Shown here piece after piece: positions 43,407 through 54,700 of a stretch of DNA of 64,000 nt. Every line of letters begins with the position of its first letter. The first letter of the stretch is position 1. The stretch is from NCBI RefSeq assembly GCF_030269125.1, contig NZ_BSSM01000001.1, forward strand, positions 248,001 to 312,000, in the 5' to 3' direction. This DNA is from Streptomyces hygroscopicus subsp. hygroscopicus (GTDB lineage: Bacteria > Actinomycetota > Actinomycetes > Streptomycetales > Streptomycetaceae). A program made the translations under genes and the position numbers. A model generated the notes under the pieces. The model was not told the DNA's origin, made no database searches, and worked only from the letters and a program-made list of their open reading frames with translations.

Positions 43407-44102
43407 TCTGCGGTCCCTCGGTCCATGAGATCAGGAGAAACGGGCAGCCGGCTCACGGCAGCCGCGGGTCGGAAAGGGGGCGCGCCAAGAGGACGACGAT
43501 CTTCCGACCGGGTACCTGCTCATGCTAGCCACACTGGCGCGCGAGAAGATCTGACTGGCTGCGCAGTCAGCCGGTGAGCCGAGTTCGTCGTGAACCAGCC
43601 GCTCCAACTTCCTTCCGTGATAGAGGAGATGACGGGCCCATCGACCTCTTGACACACGGCGTCGGAGATACGAACACCACTGACGCCATGTCAGAACCGC
43701 AACAAATGGACCTCATCCAGACGCCGACCCCAAACAGCCGTAGCCACTTTCCAGCCAACTGTTCGAACCGCCGCGATCGCACCGGCCCGGTCCCGCCGCG
43801 GCCCCGGGGCTCGGCGATCGGCGAGACCGCGCGCGGCCGAGGGCATGGGCAGGACCACCCGCGCCGACGGCTCCGCCAGCGGAACCACGACTCGATCCTC
43901 GCGATCGGGGCTTCGCCGGGCCGGACGGCCCCGCCGTGCGGTGCCGGAACCGCCCCGCCACCGGAGCCATGACCACCTGGCCTTGAGCCGGACCCGTTCC
44001 CGTGCGCCCGGGTGTGAACGGCGTGACGCGTGGGAAATGTTGGCGCGACACGCGGACGACGAACACGACCACGTCCGTGTCGGCGTGAAGAGGGGGGATG
44101 GG
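43407..44102. other. Divergent intergenic region, no supportable gene
   Basis: About 700 bp between cvnA and the exporter of the PKS/NRPS operon. Open frames here have no codon bias or recognisable motif. A small hairpin, CTGACTG/CAGTCAG (43551-43570), and a TTGACA (43649-43654) without a convincing -10 are visible. Promoters of both flanking operons must lie here. Confidence 0.6.
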
Positions 44103-45383
44103 ATGCGGTACTTCCGGCTGCTGGTCGCGGGCAACGCGATATCCGCCTACGGCAGTTATCTGAACATGGTGGCGCTGAACGTGTTCGTCTACGACGTGAC
44201 GCACAGCGCCCTGGCGGCCGGGGTGTTCATGGCCGTCCGGCTGGTGTCCGGAGTGGCCTCCGGATTCGTGAGCGGACGCCTGGTGTCGTCGTTCGACCGC
44301 AAGCGGCTGATGGTCGGCGCCGACGTCTGCCAGGGCGCCGCCCTGCTGGTGCTGCTGCTGGCTCCGGACGGCGCCCGGGTCGCCCTGCTGTACGGGCTCG
44401 CCCTCGTCACCGGTTGCTGCTCGACGCTGTCCCAGGTCGCGCTGCGCAGCAGCGTGCCGGAGATCGTCGGCGCGGAGCACCGGACCCGGGCCAACGGACT
44501 GCTGGTCACCGGCCGCTCGATCGCCATGATCGCCGGCTTCGCCTCGGCCGGTGTGGTGGTCGCCGGACTCGGCTACACCTTCGCGTTCACCCTGGACGCC
44601 CTGACGTTCGCGGTCTCGGCGACCGTCCTCCTCCTGCTCCCGATCCGTACCCGGGCGGCCTCCTCCGGTCCGGCGGGCGGGGAGAGCCCCGAGGGCGGCG
44701 CGGAGCCGGCCGGCGGCGGGACACGGCTGCTGGTGAGGGCGGTCGGTCCGGTGCTCCTGGCGATGATCGCGGTGCGCGCGGTGGACGGGCTGGGCTCCTC
44801 CTCGCACAACGTCGCCCTGCCGGTGTACTCGAGCATGCTCGACCCGGCGCATCCGGCCACCTTCGTCAGCCAGTTCTGGGCGACCTGGGCGATCGGCAAC
44901 CTCGTCACCCAGCAGGTGCTGACGGTGCTCACCCGCCGCTCCGGGTGGACGCCCGGGGAGCGCGCCTTCGCGCTGGGTGCCTGTGTGATGTCGGCCTGCT
45001 TCATCCTGGTGTTCTGCTCGCTGCCCACCCTCGCGGCCATCGCGGTCGCGCTGGTCGCCGGGGGCGCGGACGGGTTCACCGAGGTGGTGTACGTCTCCCG
45101 GCTGCAGACGGCGCCCGACGAGCAGCGCGGGCGCCTGTTCGGGCTCTCGGCCTCGGCCGAGAACGGCGGCTTCGGCCTGGGCATGCTGGTCAGCGGCGCC
45201 CTGATGGAGTCGTTCACCCCGCTGACGGTGGTGGCCTGGCTGCACGGAGTCGCCATCGTGCTCTGCCTCGCCCTGCTGCTCTGGCTGGTCGTCCGCGGTC
45301 GGCGGCAGGTCCCGCGGGAACTCCCGGCGGACGGAACCGAGCGGTTGCCGAGGACCGCCGCGCCGGAGGGGTCCGGCCGATGA
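44103..45383 (+). CDS. MFS exporter of the PKS/NRPS operon
   Basis: 426 aa, about 12 membrane segments, of the enterobactin-exporter-like/MFS_3 group (YFRLLVAGNAISAYGSYLNMVALNVFVYD at the N terminus, SGRLVSSFDRKRLM motif A). AGGGGGG precedes ATG 44103; upstream in-frame sequence lacks coding character. The stop overlaps the PKS start (ATGA), so export is translationally coupled to synthesis. It likely exports the peptide product. Confidence 0.9.
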   Translation: MRYFRLLVAGNAISAYGSYLNMVALNVFVYDVTHSALAAGVFMAVRLVSGVASGFVSGRLVSSFDRKRLMVGADVCQGAALLVLLLAPDGARVALLYGLALVTGCCSTLSQVALRSSVPEIVGAEHRTRANGLLVTGRSIAMIAGFASAGVVVAGLGYTFAFTLDALTFAVSATVLLLLPIRTRAASSGPAGGESPEGGAEPAGGGTRLLVRAVGPVLLAMIAVRAVDGLGSSSHNVALPVYSSMLDPAHPATFVSQFWATWAIGNLVTQQVLTVLTRRSGWTPGERAFALGACVMSACFILVFCSLPTLAAIAVALVAGGADGFTEVVYVSRLQTAPDEQRGRLFGLSASAENGGFGLGMLVSGALMESFTPLTVVAWLHGVAIVLCLALLLWLVVRGRRQVPRELPADGTERLPRTAAPEGSGR

Positions 45384-48300
45384 GCGGATCCCCCGACCCC
45401 CGCATGGCGGTCATCGGCATGGCCTTCCGGCTCCCCGGGGCGGACACGCCCGAGCAGTTGTGGCGGATCGTCCGCGACGGCGAGATCCGCATCACGCACT
45501 TCGGCCGGGAGGAGCTCGCGGCCGCCGGCGTGCCGCCCGAGCTGTACACGCGCGACGACTTCGTCGGCGCCTCGGCGATCCTCGACGACATCGCGGGGTT
45601 CGACGCCCGGCACTTCGGGATGAGCGCCCGGGAGGCCGAACTCACCGACCCGCAGCACCGGTTGTTCCTGGAGTGCGCGCAGCACGCACTGGAGGACGCC
45701 GGTTATCCCGGCGAACGGGACGGCACCCGGATCGGCGTGTTCGCCAGTACCGGCTACCACCTGTACTCCATGCAGAACTACCTGCTCAACAACGTCCTTC
45801 CGGACCGGGAGATGACCGACTGGCTGTCCCGGATGCAGGTCATGGTCGGCAACTACGCCGACTTCACCGCCACCCGGACCTCCTACCGGCTGGGCCTGAC
45901 CGGCCCGTCCGTCAACGTCCAGACGGGCTGCTCCAGTGCCCTGGTCGGCGTGCAACTCGCCGCCCAGTCGCTGCTGTCCGGGGACTGCGACGTCGCGCTG
46001 GCCGGCGCCACCGCGATCCACCTGCCGCAGGTCCTCGGCTACCACTACGTCAAGGGTTCGATCCTCTCCAAGTCGGGGCGGTTGCGGGCCTTCGACGCCG
46101 CCGCGGACGGCACCGTCGGAGGCACCGGTGTGGTGGCCGTGGTGCTCAAGCGGCTCGAACGGGCACTGGCGGACGGCGACACCGTCCACGGGGTCGTCCG
46201 AGGCTGGGGCATCAGCAACGACGGCTCGCGGAAGCGGGCGTACACCGCCCCCAGCGCCGAGGGGCAGCGCGAGGCGATCCGCCAGGCCCTCGCACGGGCC
46301 GGGGTCGGCGCGGACACCATCGGTTACCTGGAGACCCACGGCACCGGCACGCTCAAGGGCGACCCGATCGAGTTCGAGGGCGCGACCGCCGCCTTCCGGG
46401 AGGACACCGAACGCATCGGCTACTGCGCGCTCGGCGCCGTGAAGGCCAACATCGGGCACCTCGACGTCGCGGCGGGGCTCGCCGGACTGGTCAAGACCCT
46501 CCTGGTGCTGCGGCACGGTGTGATCCCCCCGGTGGCCGGGTTCAGCGAGCCCAACCCGCTGCTCGCCCTGGACGGCAGCCCGTTCCGCATCCCGCGTGAG
46601 GCCACGCCGTGGCGCCAGGGCGCCACCCCGCGCCGCGCGGGTCTCACCTCGCTCGGGGTGGGCGGAACCAACGTGCACCTGGTCCTGGAGGAACCACCGG
46701 AACCCGCGCCCCGCACCGCGCGCCACGCGGCCCCGGACGTGCTGCTGGTGTCCGGGAGCTCGGCCGAGGCCCTGGCCGCCAATGCCCGCGCGCTGCGCGA
46801 CCGGCTCCGGGAACGCCCCGCCCTGCCGACCGCCGACCTGGTGACCACCGCCGCGTTGGGCCGTACCCACGGACGGCACCGCGCCGCCGTACGCGGCGAC
46901 CGGGCGGGCGCGCTGGCCGAGGCCCTGGACGCCTGGCTGGAGGGCGCGGGCACCTCGGCGGCCGGTCACGCCACGACCGCGGCGGTGCCTCGCGAGGGCG
47001 CGCCCCGGGTGGTGTTCCAGTTCACCGGCCAGGGTTCCCCGTACCCGGGGATGGCGGCCGCCCTCCACGACCGGTTCCCCGTGGTGCGGGAGGTGCTGGA
47101 GGTCTGCGACCGCGCCCACCGGGAGGAGACCGGGGACCCGTTGCTGCCCGTGCTCCTGGAGGACGGGGCAGGCGTCCGGGAGGCGTTGCGGCGGACCGAT
47201 CTCGCGCAGCCCGCGCTCTTCGCGCTGCAGTGCGCGCTGGTGCGGCTCTGGCACGAGGCGGGCGTGGTGCCCGACGCCGTGACCGGTCACAGTGTCGGCG
47301 AGTACGCCGCCCTGCACGCGGCGGGGGCGCTGTCGCTCGCCGACGGCCTGAGGCTGGTCACCGCTCGCGGCCGGTTGATGCAGCGGTCGTGCGCCTCCGG
47401 TGCGATGGTGGCCGCGGCGCTCGACCGCCACTCCGCGCTCGCCCTCGCCGCGGCCGTTCCGGGAGCGGAGGCGGCCGTGACCAACGGCGCGCGGGCACAG
47501 GTACTCGCCGGGCCCGTCGCCGTGGTGGAACGTTTGTGCTCGCTGCTGGAGGCGCAGGGCACCCCGCACGAGCGGCTGCCGGTGGACCGCGCCTTCCACA
47601 CCGAGCAGATGCGGCCGATGCTGGAGGCGTTCCGGGCCGTGCTGGACGAGGTGCCGTTCGCGCCGACGCGTCTGACGTTCGTCAGCGCCCTCGACGGCAT
47701 CGCCCGTCCCGCCGGCTGGGTCCCCGACACCGGCCATCAGGTGCGGCACACCAGGGAACCGGTGCGCTTCGACAAGGCGTTGCGCGCCGTCGGCGAGCGG
47801 TCGCCGGACATCCTGCTGGAGATCGGGCCGCACACCACACTCAGCTCCCTGGCCCGGCGCGCCCTGCCCGACGTGCGCACGGTCGCGTCACTGCGCCGGG
47901 GCGCCGGCCTCGGCGCGCTGTGGGGCGCGGCGGCGGAACTGCACTGCGCGGGTGCGGACGTCCGCTGGGAGCTGTTCCTCGACGGCTGTGGCGGACGGAG
48001 GATCCCCCTGCCCGGCTACCGGTTCCAGCACCGGAACCACTGGACGGGGCCCCGACCCGGGGTCCCGCAGGACGCAACGACCACAGGAAAGGAGTGCCCC
48101 GTGGCAGCGGAGCAGGTGGAGCGTGAGGCACTGGTGGAGCGGATACTCGGCGCCATCGTGGAGTCGACCTCCCGGAATTTCGGTGAGGACCCCTCCGCGG
48201 TGGCAGCCGACACGACCTTCTTCGATCTCGGGGCCGACTCGCTGCAGATGATCAACGTGCTGCGCGAGTTGGAGAAGGAGTTCGAGGTCAAGGTCACCAT

Positions 48301-48727
48301 GCGGGAACTGTTCGAGGAGACGGGCACCCCGCGACTGCTGGCCCGGCTCATCGCCGAGCGGGTGCCGGCGGGGATGCTGACGGCCGCGGCGCCGGCCCCG
48401 GCTGAGGGCCTCGCCCCGGCGGACGCCCCGGCCCCGTACGCGCCACCCGCCCCCGCCCCGGTCGCCGCCCCCGCCCCGGTCGTACCGCCCGTCACGGCAC
48501 CGGCCGCGGTCGCCCCGGCCACGGCCGTGGCCGCCCCTCCGGTCGCTCAGGACGTGGCCCCCGCTCCGGTCGCCGGGGATTTCGTGACCCGCGGCGAGCT
48601 GGAGGAACTCGCCCGCCGGGTGGGCCAGTTGTCGCAGATACAGCTCCAGATGATGTCCCAGCTGTCCCAGCTGCTCGCTCTGCAGACCGCCGCGGTGACG
48701 GGGCGGCCGACCGAGGTGGCCCGGTGA
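45380..48727 (+). CDS. Type I PKS: KS-AT-ACP with docking helix
   Basis: 1115 aa. Ketosynthase (1-430) with active Cys184 in TGCSSAL, His in THGTGT and His in NIGHLD. Acyltransferase (about 545-850) with Ser638 in GHSVGEYA and RAFHT, of malonyl-CoA type rather than the methylmalonyl YASH type. ACP (about 920-990) with Ser near 954 in LGADSLQM. Then an Ala/Pro linker and a C-terminal amphipathic helix (about 1070-1105; RVGQLSQIQLQMMSQLSQLL) likely to dock with the next protein. There is no KR, DH or loading domain, so it makes one beta-ketoacyl-ACP from a CoA-type starter and leaves the keto group for the aminotransferase downstream. Confidence 0.93.
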   Translation: MSGSPDPRMAVIGMAFRLPGADTPEQLWRIVRDGEIRITHFGREELAAAGVPPELYTRDDFVGASAILDDIAGFDARHFGMSAREAELTDPQHRLFLECAQHALEDAGYPGERDGTRIGVFASTGYHLYSMQNYLLNNVLPDREMTDWLSRMQVMVGNYADFTATRTSYRLGLTGPSVNVQTGCSSALVGVQLAAQSLLSGDCDVALAGATAIHLPQVLGYHYVKGSILSKSGRLRAFDAAADGTVGGTGVVAVVLKRLERALADGDTVHGVVRGWGISNDGSRKRAYTAPSAEGQREAIRQALARAGVGADTIGYLETHGTGTLKGDPIEFEGATAAFREDTERIGYCALGAVKANIGHLDVAAGLAGLVKTLLVLRHGVIPPVAGFSEPNPLLALDGSPFRIPREATPWRQGATPRRAGLTSLGVGGTNVHLVLEEPPEPAPRTARHAAPDVLLVSGSSAEALAANARALRDRLRERPALPTADLVTTAALGRTHGRHRAAVRGDRAGALAEALDAWLEGAGTSAAGHATTAAVPREGAPRVVFQFTGQGSPYPGMAAALHDRFPVVREVLEVCDRAHREETGDPLLPVLLEDGAGVREALRRTDLAQPALFALQCALVRLWHEAGVVPDAVTGHSVGEYAALHAAGALSLADGLRLVTARGRLMQRSCASGAMVAAALDRHSALALAAAVPGAEAAVTNGARAQVLAGPVAVVERLCSLLEAQGTPHERLPVDRAFHTEQMRPMLEAFRAVLDEVPFAPTRLTFVSALDGIARPAGWVPDTGHQVRHTREPVRFDKALRAVGERSPDILLEIGPHTTLSSLARRALPDVRTVASLRRGAGLGALWGAAAELHCAGADVRWELFLDGCGGRRIPLPGYRFQHRNHWTGPRPGVPQDATTTGKECPVAAEQVEREALVERILGAIVESTSRNFGEDPSAVAADTTFFDLGADSLQMINVLRELEKEFEVKVTMRELFEETGTPRLLARLIAERVPAGMLTAAAPAPAEGLAPADAPAPYAPPAPAPVAAPAPVVPPVTAPAAVAPATAVAAPPVAQDVAPAPVAGDFVTRGELEELARRVGQLSQIQLQMMSQLSQLLALQTAAVTGRPTEVAR

Positions 48728-51700
48728 GCGATCTCGACGGACTGACCGCTTCCCTGGACCGCGACCTGGCGGCCATGACCGACCTGGCGGGGCGCATCGC
48801 CGGCCAACTGGGCACGCCCGCGTCCGCGCCCGCGGCCCCGGAGGCGCCGTCCACCCCACCCGCCGAGGTGCACGGCCCCCGGGTGACCGTCGCCCCCGGC
48901 TCCGGCATGGTGCGGGACGCCTCGCCCCGGTCGCAGCGCGCCCATCTGGACGACCTGGTACGCCGCTTCACGGCGAAGACCCCGACCTCCAAGAGCATCG
49001 CCGCCCGTCACCGCCGTGTCCTGGCCGACAGCCGCGCGGTCGTCGGCTTCCGCCGGGCAACCAAGGAGATGCTCTACCCCCTGGCGGGCAGCAGCGCGAG
49101 CGGATCGCGGCTGGAGGACGTCGACGGCAACTCCTACGTCGACATCACCATGGGCTTCGGCGTCCTGCTCTTCGGCCACGAGCCCGACTTCGTCCGCGAG
49201 GCGGTCCGCGAGCACCTGGCACGCGGCATCCGGCTCGGGCCCCGCAGCACCGAGACCGGCGAGGCCGCGGAACTGCTGGCCGAGATGACCGGCATGGAGC
49301 GGGTCGCCTTCGCCAACTCGGGGACGGAGGCCAACGCCGCCGCCATCCGGCTGGCCCGCGCCGCCACCGGCCGGGACCGCGTCGTCACCTTCAAGGGCGC
49401 CTACCACGGGCACGCCGACAACGTGCTGGGCCGCCCGTCCGGCGAGGGCACCGTCCCCGTCTCCCGGGGCATCCCGCAGAGCGCCGTGGCGGACCTCACC
49501 GTGCTCACCTACGGCAGCGAGGAGGCGCTGGAGGCGATCGAACGGGACGCCTCCCGGATCGCCGCGGTCGTCGTCGAGCCGGTGCAGAGCCGCCACCCGG
49601 CCCTCCAACCGGTGGAGTTCGTCCGCCGGCTCCGGGAACTGACCAGCCGGCACGGGATCGTGCTGCTCTTCGACGAGATGCTCACCGGATTCCGGCCCGC
49701 GCCGCGCGGCGCGCAGGAACTCTACGGAGTCGTCCCCGACCTGGCGACCTACGGAAAGCTGATCGGGGGCGGCTTCCCGATCGGCGCCATCGCGGGCCGC
49801 GCCGACATCCTGGACGGTGTCGACGGCGGCTACTGGGAGTACGGTGACGACAGCACACCCCCGGCCGACACCACCTTCTTCGGCGGCACCTACCTCCAGC
49901 ACCCCGTCTCGATGACCGCCGCGCGGGCCGTCCTGGGGCACCTCAAGGAGCACAGCCCCACTCTGCAGGAACGGCTCAACGCCCGGACCGCCGCCCTCGG
50001 CACGGAACTCAACGCCTTCTTCGAAGAGGAGGAGTTCCCGCTGCGGGTACGGTGGTTCGGCTCGCAGTTCCGCTTCGAGCACCGCGCGGACATGGAGTTG
50101 CTGTACCACCACCTGCTGCTGCGCGGGGTGTACGTCTGGGAATGGCGCAACTTCTTCCTGTCCACGGCCCACACGGACGAGGACGTTGCCTTCGTCGCCG
50201 ACGCGGTCCGCGACTCCCTGCGCGAGCTGAGAGCGGCGGGCTTCTTCCCCACCGGCCGCCCCACCGCCGCCGGACCGGCTCACCGCGCCACCGCGTCGGT
50301 GCCCGGCACCGCCTCCGCGCCGACGGCCCACCGAAGCTCCGCCACGCCCCCCGCCGCCGACCCCGCCCCGGCGCCGGCTCCGGCGCCCGCCACGCCGCCG
50401 GCTCCCGCGCCGGCACCGCACTCCGAGCCCCCCTCGACCGCCGCGCCCGTCCCGGCCTTGGCCGCACCGCGATCCGGCTCGGGAACCGGGGCGGAGACGG
50501 CGTCCGCACCCTCCCGTCGCGGAAAAGTCCGGCGCACCACACCGGACTTCAGCCTCTACTTCTTCGGCGACTACCCCCGGTCAGGCGACGACGACCGCGA
50601 AGGACGCTACGAACTGCTCGTCGAGGCCGCCCGGTTCGCGGACGAGCACGGCTTCCACGCGCTCTGGATGCCCGAACGCCACTTCAACTCCTTCGGCGGG
50701 CTGTTCCCGAACCCCGCCGTGCTCGCCGCGGCCCTGTCCCGCGAGACGCGGCGGGTCCGCCTCAACGCCGGCTCCGTGGTGCTGCCGCTGCACGACCCGA
50801 TCCGGGTCGCCGAGGAATGGTCGATGGTCGACAACCTCTCCGGCGGCCGCGTCGGCCTCGGCGTGGCGAGCGGCTGGAACGCCAACGACTTCGTGTTCTT
50901 TCCCGAACGGTTCGGCCGCCACAAGGAGGAGATGTACCGGCAGGTGGACGAGGTGCGCCGGTTCTGGCGCGGCGAGCCCCTGCTGCGCACCACCGGGGAC
51001 GGCGACCGCGAGGTCCGGCTCTTCCCCCGCCCGGTGCAGGACGCCCCGCCCATGTACACCGCCGTGGTCGGCAACCCGGCCTCCTACGAGCAGGCGGCCC
51101 GCCACGACCTCGGCATCGTCACCAACCTGATGACCCAGAGCGTCGAGCAGCTCGCGGAGAACATCGCCCGCTACCGCGACGCCCGCGAGCAGCACGGCCT
51201 CGACCCCGACGCCGGGCGGGTCGCAGTCCTTCTCCACACCTACCTCGGGGAGTCCCACGACACCGCCCGCGCCGAGGCGTTCGAGCCGATGGCCCGTTAC
51301 ATGCGGGCGTCCTTGTCGCTGTTCAACGGAGTGACCAACAGCCTCGGGCACCAGGTCGACCTGTCCACCTTCAGCGACGCCGACCTCGACACCCTCTTCC
51401 GCCAGGCCTACGGGCGCTACTGCGACCAGAGGTCGCTGATCGGCACGGCGGAGAGCGTGCAGCCCGTGGTGGACGCGGTCGCCGCGGCGGGCGCCGACGA
51501 GATCGTGGCGCTGGTGGACTTCGGCGTCCCGTCCGGCCTGCTGCGGTCCGGGCTGCCGCACCTCGACGCCCTTCGTCGCCGCACCCGGCAGCGGGCCGCG
51601 AGCACCGAGGCGCCCCTGTCCCCCGGTCAGGAACGGATCTGGTTCCACGAGAACCTGCTGCCCGGCCGCACCGCGTACAACGAGGTGAAGGCCGTCCGCC

Positions 51701-54700
51701 TCGACGGCCCCCTCGACACGGCAGCCCTGCGCGAGGCGCTGCGCGCGCTCGTCGCCCGGCACGCGAGCCTGCGCACCGTCTTCGGCGAGTTCGGCGGGGA
51801 ACCCCGTCAGGTGGTCCGCGAGGCGGGCGAGTTGGACTTCGCGGTCGTGGACGGCGGCGACGACGGGGACGCCGCCGTCGCGCGCGTCCTGGCGGAGGAG
51901 AGCGCACGCCGCCACGACCTCGCCGAGGGGCCGCTGTTCGTCACGCGCCTGGTGCGTACCGGCCCGGATCGGCACGTCCTCGTCCTCTCGTTCCACCACC
52001 TGGTGGTGGACGCCGCGTCGGCGACCGTGCTCAGCGGCGATCTCTCCGCCCTGTACAAGGCCGCTCGTGACCGCACGGAGGCCGAACTCGCGCCCCTGAC
52101 CTGGAGTTACGCCGAACACGCGGCTGACCGCCGGGCCGCCGGGGACGGCCCCTCGGCCGCCGCCGACCTCGCTCACTGGCGGAACGTCCTGGGCGGTCCG
52201 CTGCCGGTGCTGGAGCTGCCCACGGACCGTCCACGCCCGCCGGTGATGACCTCCAACGGCCGCGCCGTCTTCCGGACCCTGGACGCCGGGCTGTCCCGGA
52301 GGCTGCGGGAGCTGAGCCGCGCCAACCGGAGCACCCTGTTCATGACCCTCCTCGCCGGGTACGCCGCGATGCTGCACCGGGTCACCGGGCAGGAGGACAT
52401 CGTCGTGGGCACACCGGTCTCGGACCGGCCGGAGCACGCGGAGGGACTGGTCGGGTTCTTCGTCAACACCCTCGCCCTGCGTTTCGACCTCTCCGGCGAC
52501 CCGTCCTTCCGCACTCTGCTGCGGCGGGTCAGGTCCGTGGCCCTCGACGCCTACGACCACGCGGGGGTCCCCTTCGAGACGGTGGTGCGGGAACTGTCCC
52601 CCGAGCGCCGGACCGACCGGACCCCGGTGTTCCAGGTGCTCGCCGAATTCCAGCCGGCCGAGCCCTTCCGCTTCGATCTCCCCGGGATCGCGGCCACCCC
52701 GCTGGACACCGGCCCCGACAAGGCGCTGACCGACCTCACCGTCTACTTCACCGACCAGCCGCAGGGCATCCGCTGCCACCTCGAGTACAACAGCGACCTG
52801 TTCGACCCGGAGACCGTCGACGGCTTCTTCACGGTCCTCGACGACCTGCTCACCGCGGCGGTCGACGCCCCGGACACCCCGCTCTCCGCGGCAGTCCCGA
52901 CGGCGGCGGACGGCGACCCGGTACCGGAGAGCTGGGAGCACGGGCCGGAGCGTCCGGTGGACGCCACCACCCTCCACGCGTGGGTGGCGCGGCGGGCCGA
53001 GGAACGGCCCGACGCGCCGGCGGTCCTCGACCGCGGCTCGGTGCTGACCTATCGCGAGCTGGACGAGCGCGCGCGCCGTCTCGCGGCCGCGCTCCGGGAG
53101 CAGGACGCCCTCGCGGACGACCCGGCCGCGGTGGTCGCCGTCAGGCTGCCCCGTTCCGCGGACCTGGTCGTCGCCGCGCTGGCCGTGCTGAGGACGGGCC
53201 GCGCCTACGTGCCGCTCGACCCGTCCCTGGGCGCGGCGCGGGCGGCCCAGGTGATCGCCGAGTGCGGGGCTCGGGCGGTGGTGTGCCGGCCGGAGGCCGC
53301 GGCCGAACTCGGTCTGCCCACCACGGTCGCCGTCGTACCGCCCGACGCGGGCCCCACGGGACCCGTCGACGCCACCGTGTCCGCCGTCCCGCAGGCCCCG
53401 GACGGCGCCTCCCCCTGCTGCGTCCTGTACACCTCCGGCAGTACCGGCGTGCCCAAGGGGGTGGTGCTCACCCACCAGGGCCTCGTCGACCTCTGCCAGT
53501 GGCACCACCGGCGGTTCGGCCTCCGGGAGACCGACCGCTCGGCACTGGTCTCCAGCCAGAGCTTCGACGGCTCGCTGCTCGAGCTGTGGCCCGCGCTGAC
53601 GGCCGGGGCGTCCGTCGCCGTGGCCGACGACGAGGTCCGTCGCGACCCGCGCGACCTGGCGCGCTGGTACGCCGCCCGACGTGTCACCGTCTCCTTCCTC
53701 CCCACCGCGCTCGGTGAGCAGGTGCTGCGCCTGCCCGCCGAGGACCAGCCGCCGCTGCGGGTCCTCATGCTGGGCGGTGAGGCGTTGCGCGCCCGGCCGC
53801 GCCCGGAGGCGGCCTACGAGACGGTGAACATCTACGGACCCACCGAGACGACCGTGCTGTGCACCAGCGACACGGTCACCCCGGACGGCGAGGGCCCCAT
53901 CCCGATCGGCCGGCCGATCGACAACGTGCGCCTGCGGGTGGTGGACGACGCGGACAAGCCGGTGCCGGTCGGCGCGGTCGGTGAACTGCTGGTGGGCGGA
54001 CCGGGGCTGGCACTCGGCTACCGCGGGCTTCCCGTCCTGACGGCGGAGCGCTTCACGGCCGACCCCGTCGGCGGGGACCCGGCGGGCGACCGCTTCTACC
54101 GCACGGGTGACCTGGTGCGGTGGACGCCCCTGGGGCGGCTGGAGTTCGTGGGGCGCCGCGACGACCAGGTCAAGATCCGCGGTTTCCGGGTCGAGCCGGA
54201 GGAGGCCGCCCGCGCGCTGAACGAGCTGACCGGTGTGGCCCGCGCCGTGGTCCTCGGGCTGCGGCGGGACAACGGTGAGGCGTATCTCGCGGCGTACGTG
54301 GAACCGGACCGCGCGCTCGGAGACGACCGTGCGGAGCGGGAGGCGTTCGCCGGACGCCTGACGGCGGAGCTGGCGGCACGTCTGCCGGACCACCTGGTTC
54401 CGCGCGCCTGGCGGATCGTCCCGGTGCTCCCGCTGACCGGGACCGGCAAGCTGGACCGCGACGCCCTTCCCGCGCCCGACCTGATCACCCCTGCCGCCCG
54501 GCCCGCGAGTCCCGCGGAGCCCGTGAAGGCCACCGAGCCGGTGAACGCCGTCGAGAACGGAACGACCGGGTGCCACGGCGAGCACGGCACCACGCAGAGC
54601 GCACGCCCGTCCGGCACGGGCAAACGCGGCCGGATCGAGCGGCGGCTGTGGGATTTGTGGGCCCAGGAGTTCGGTCTCGCACCCGAACAGCTCGGTACCG

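Noticed and set aside
43574-43972. Small open frame (132 codons) upstream of the PKS/NRPS exporter, and its antisense counterpart
   Set aside because: Composition is Arg/Pro/Gly-rich without codon bias or recognisable fold, and no convincing ribosome binding site.
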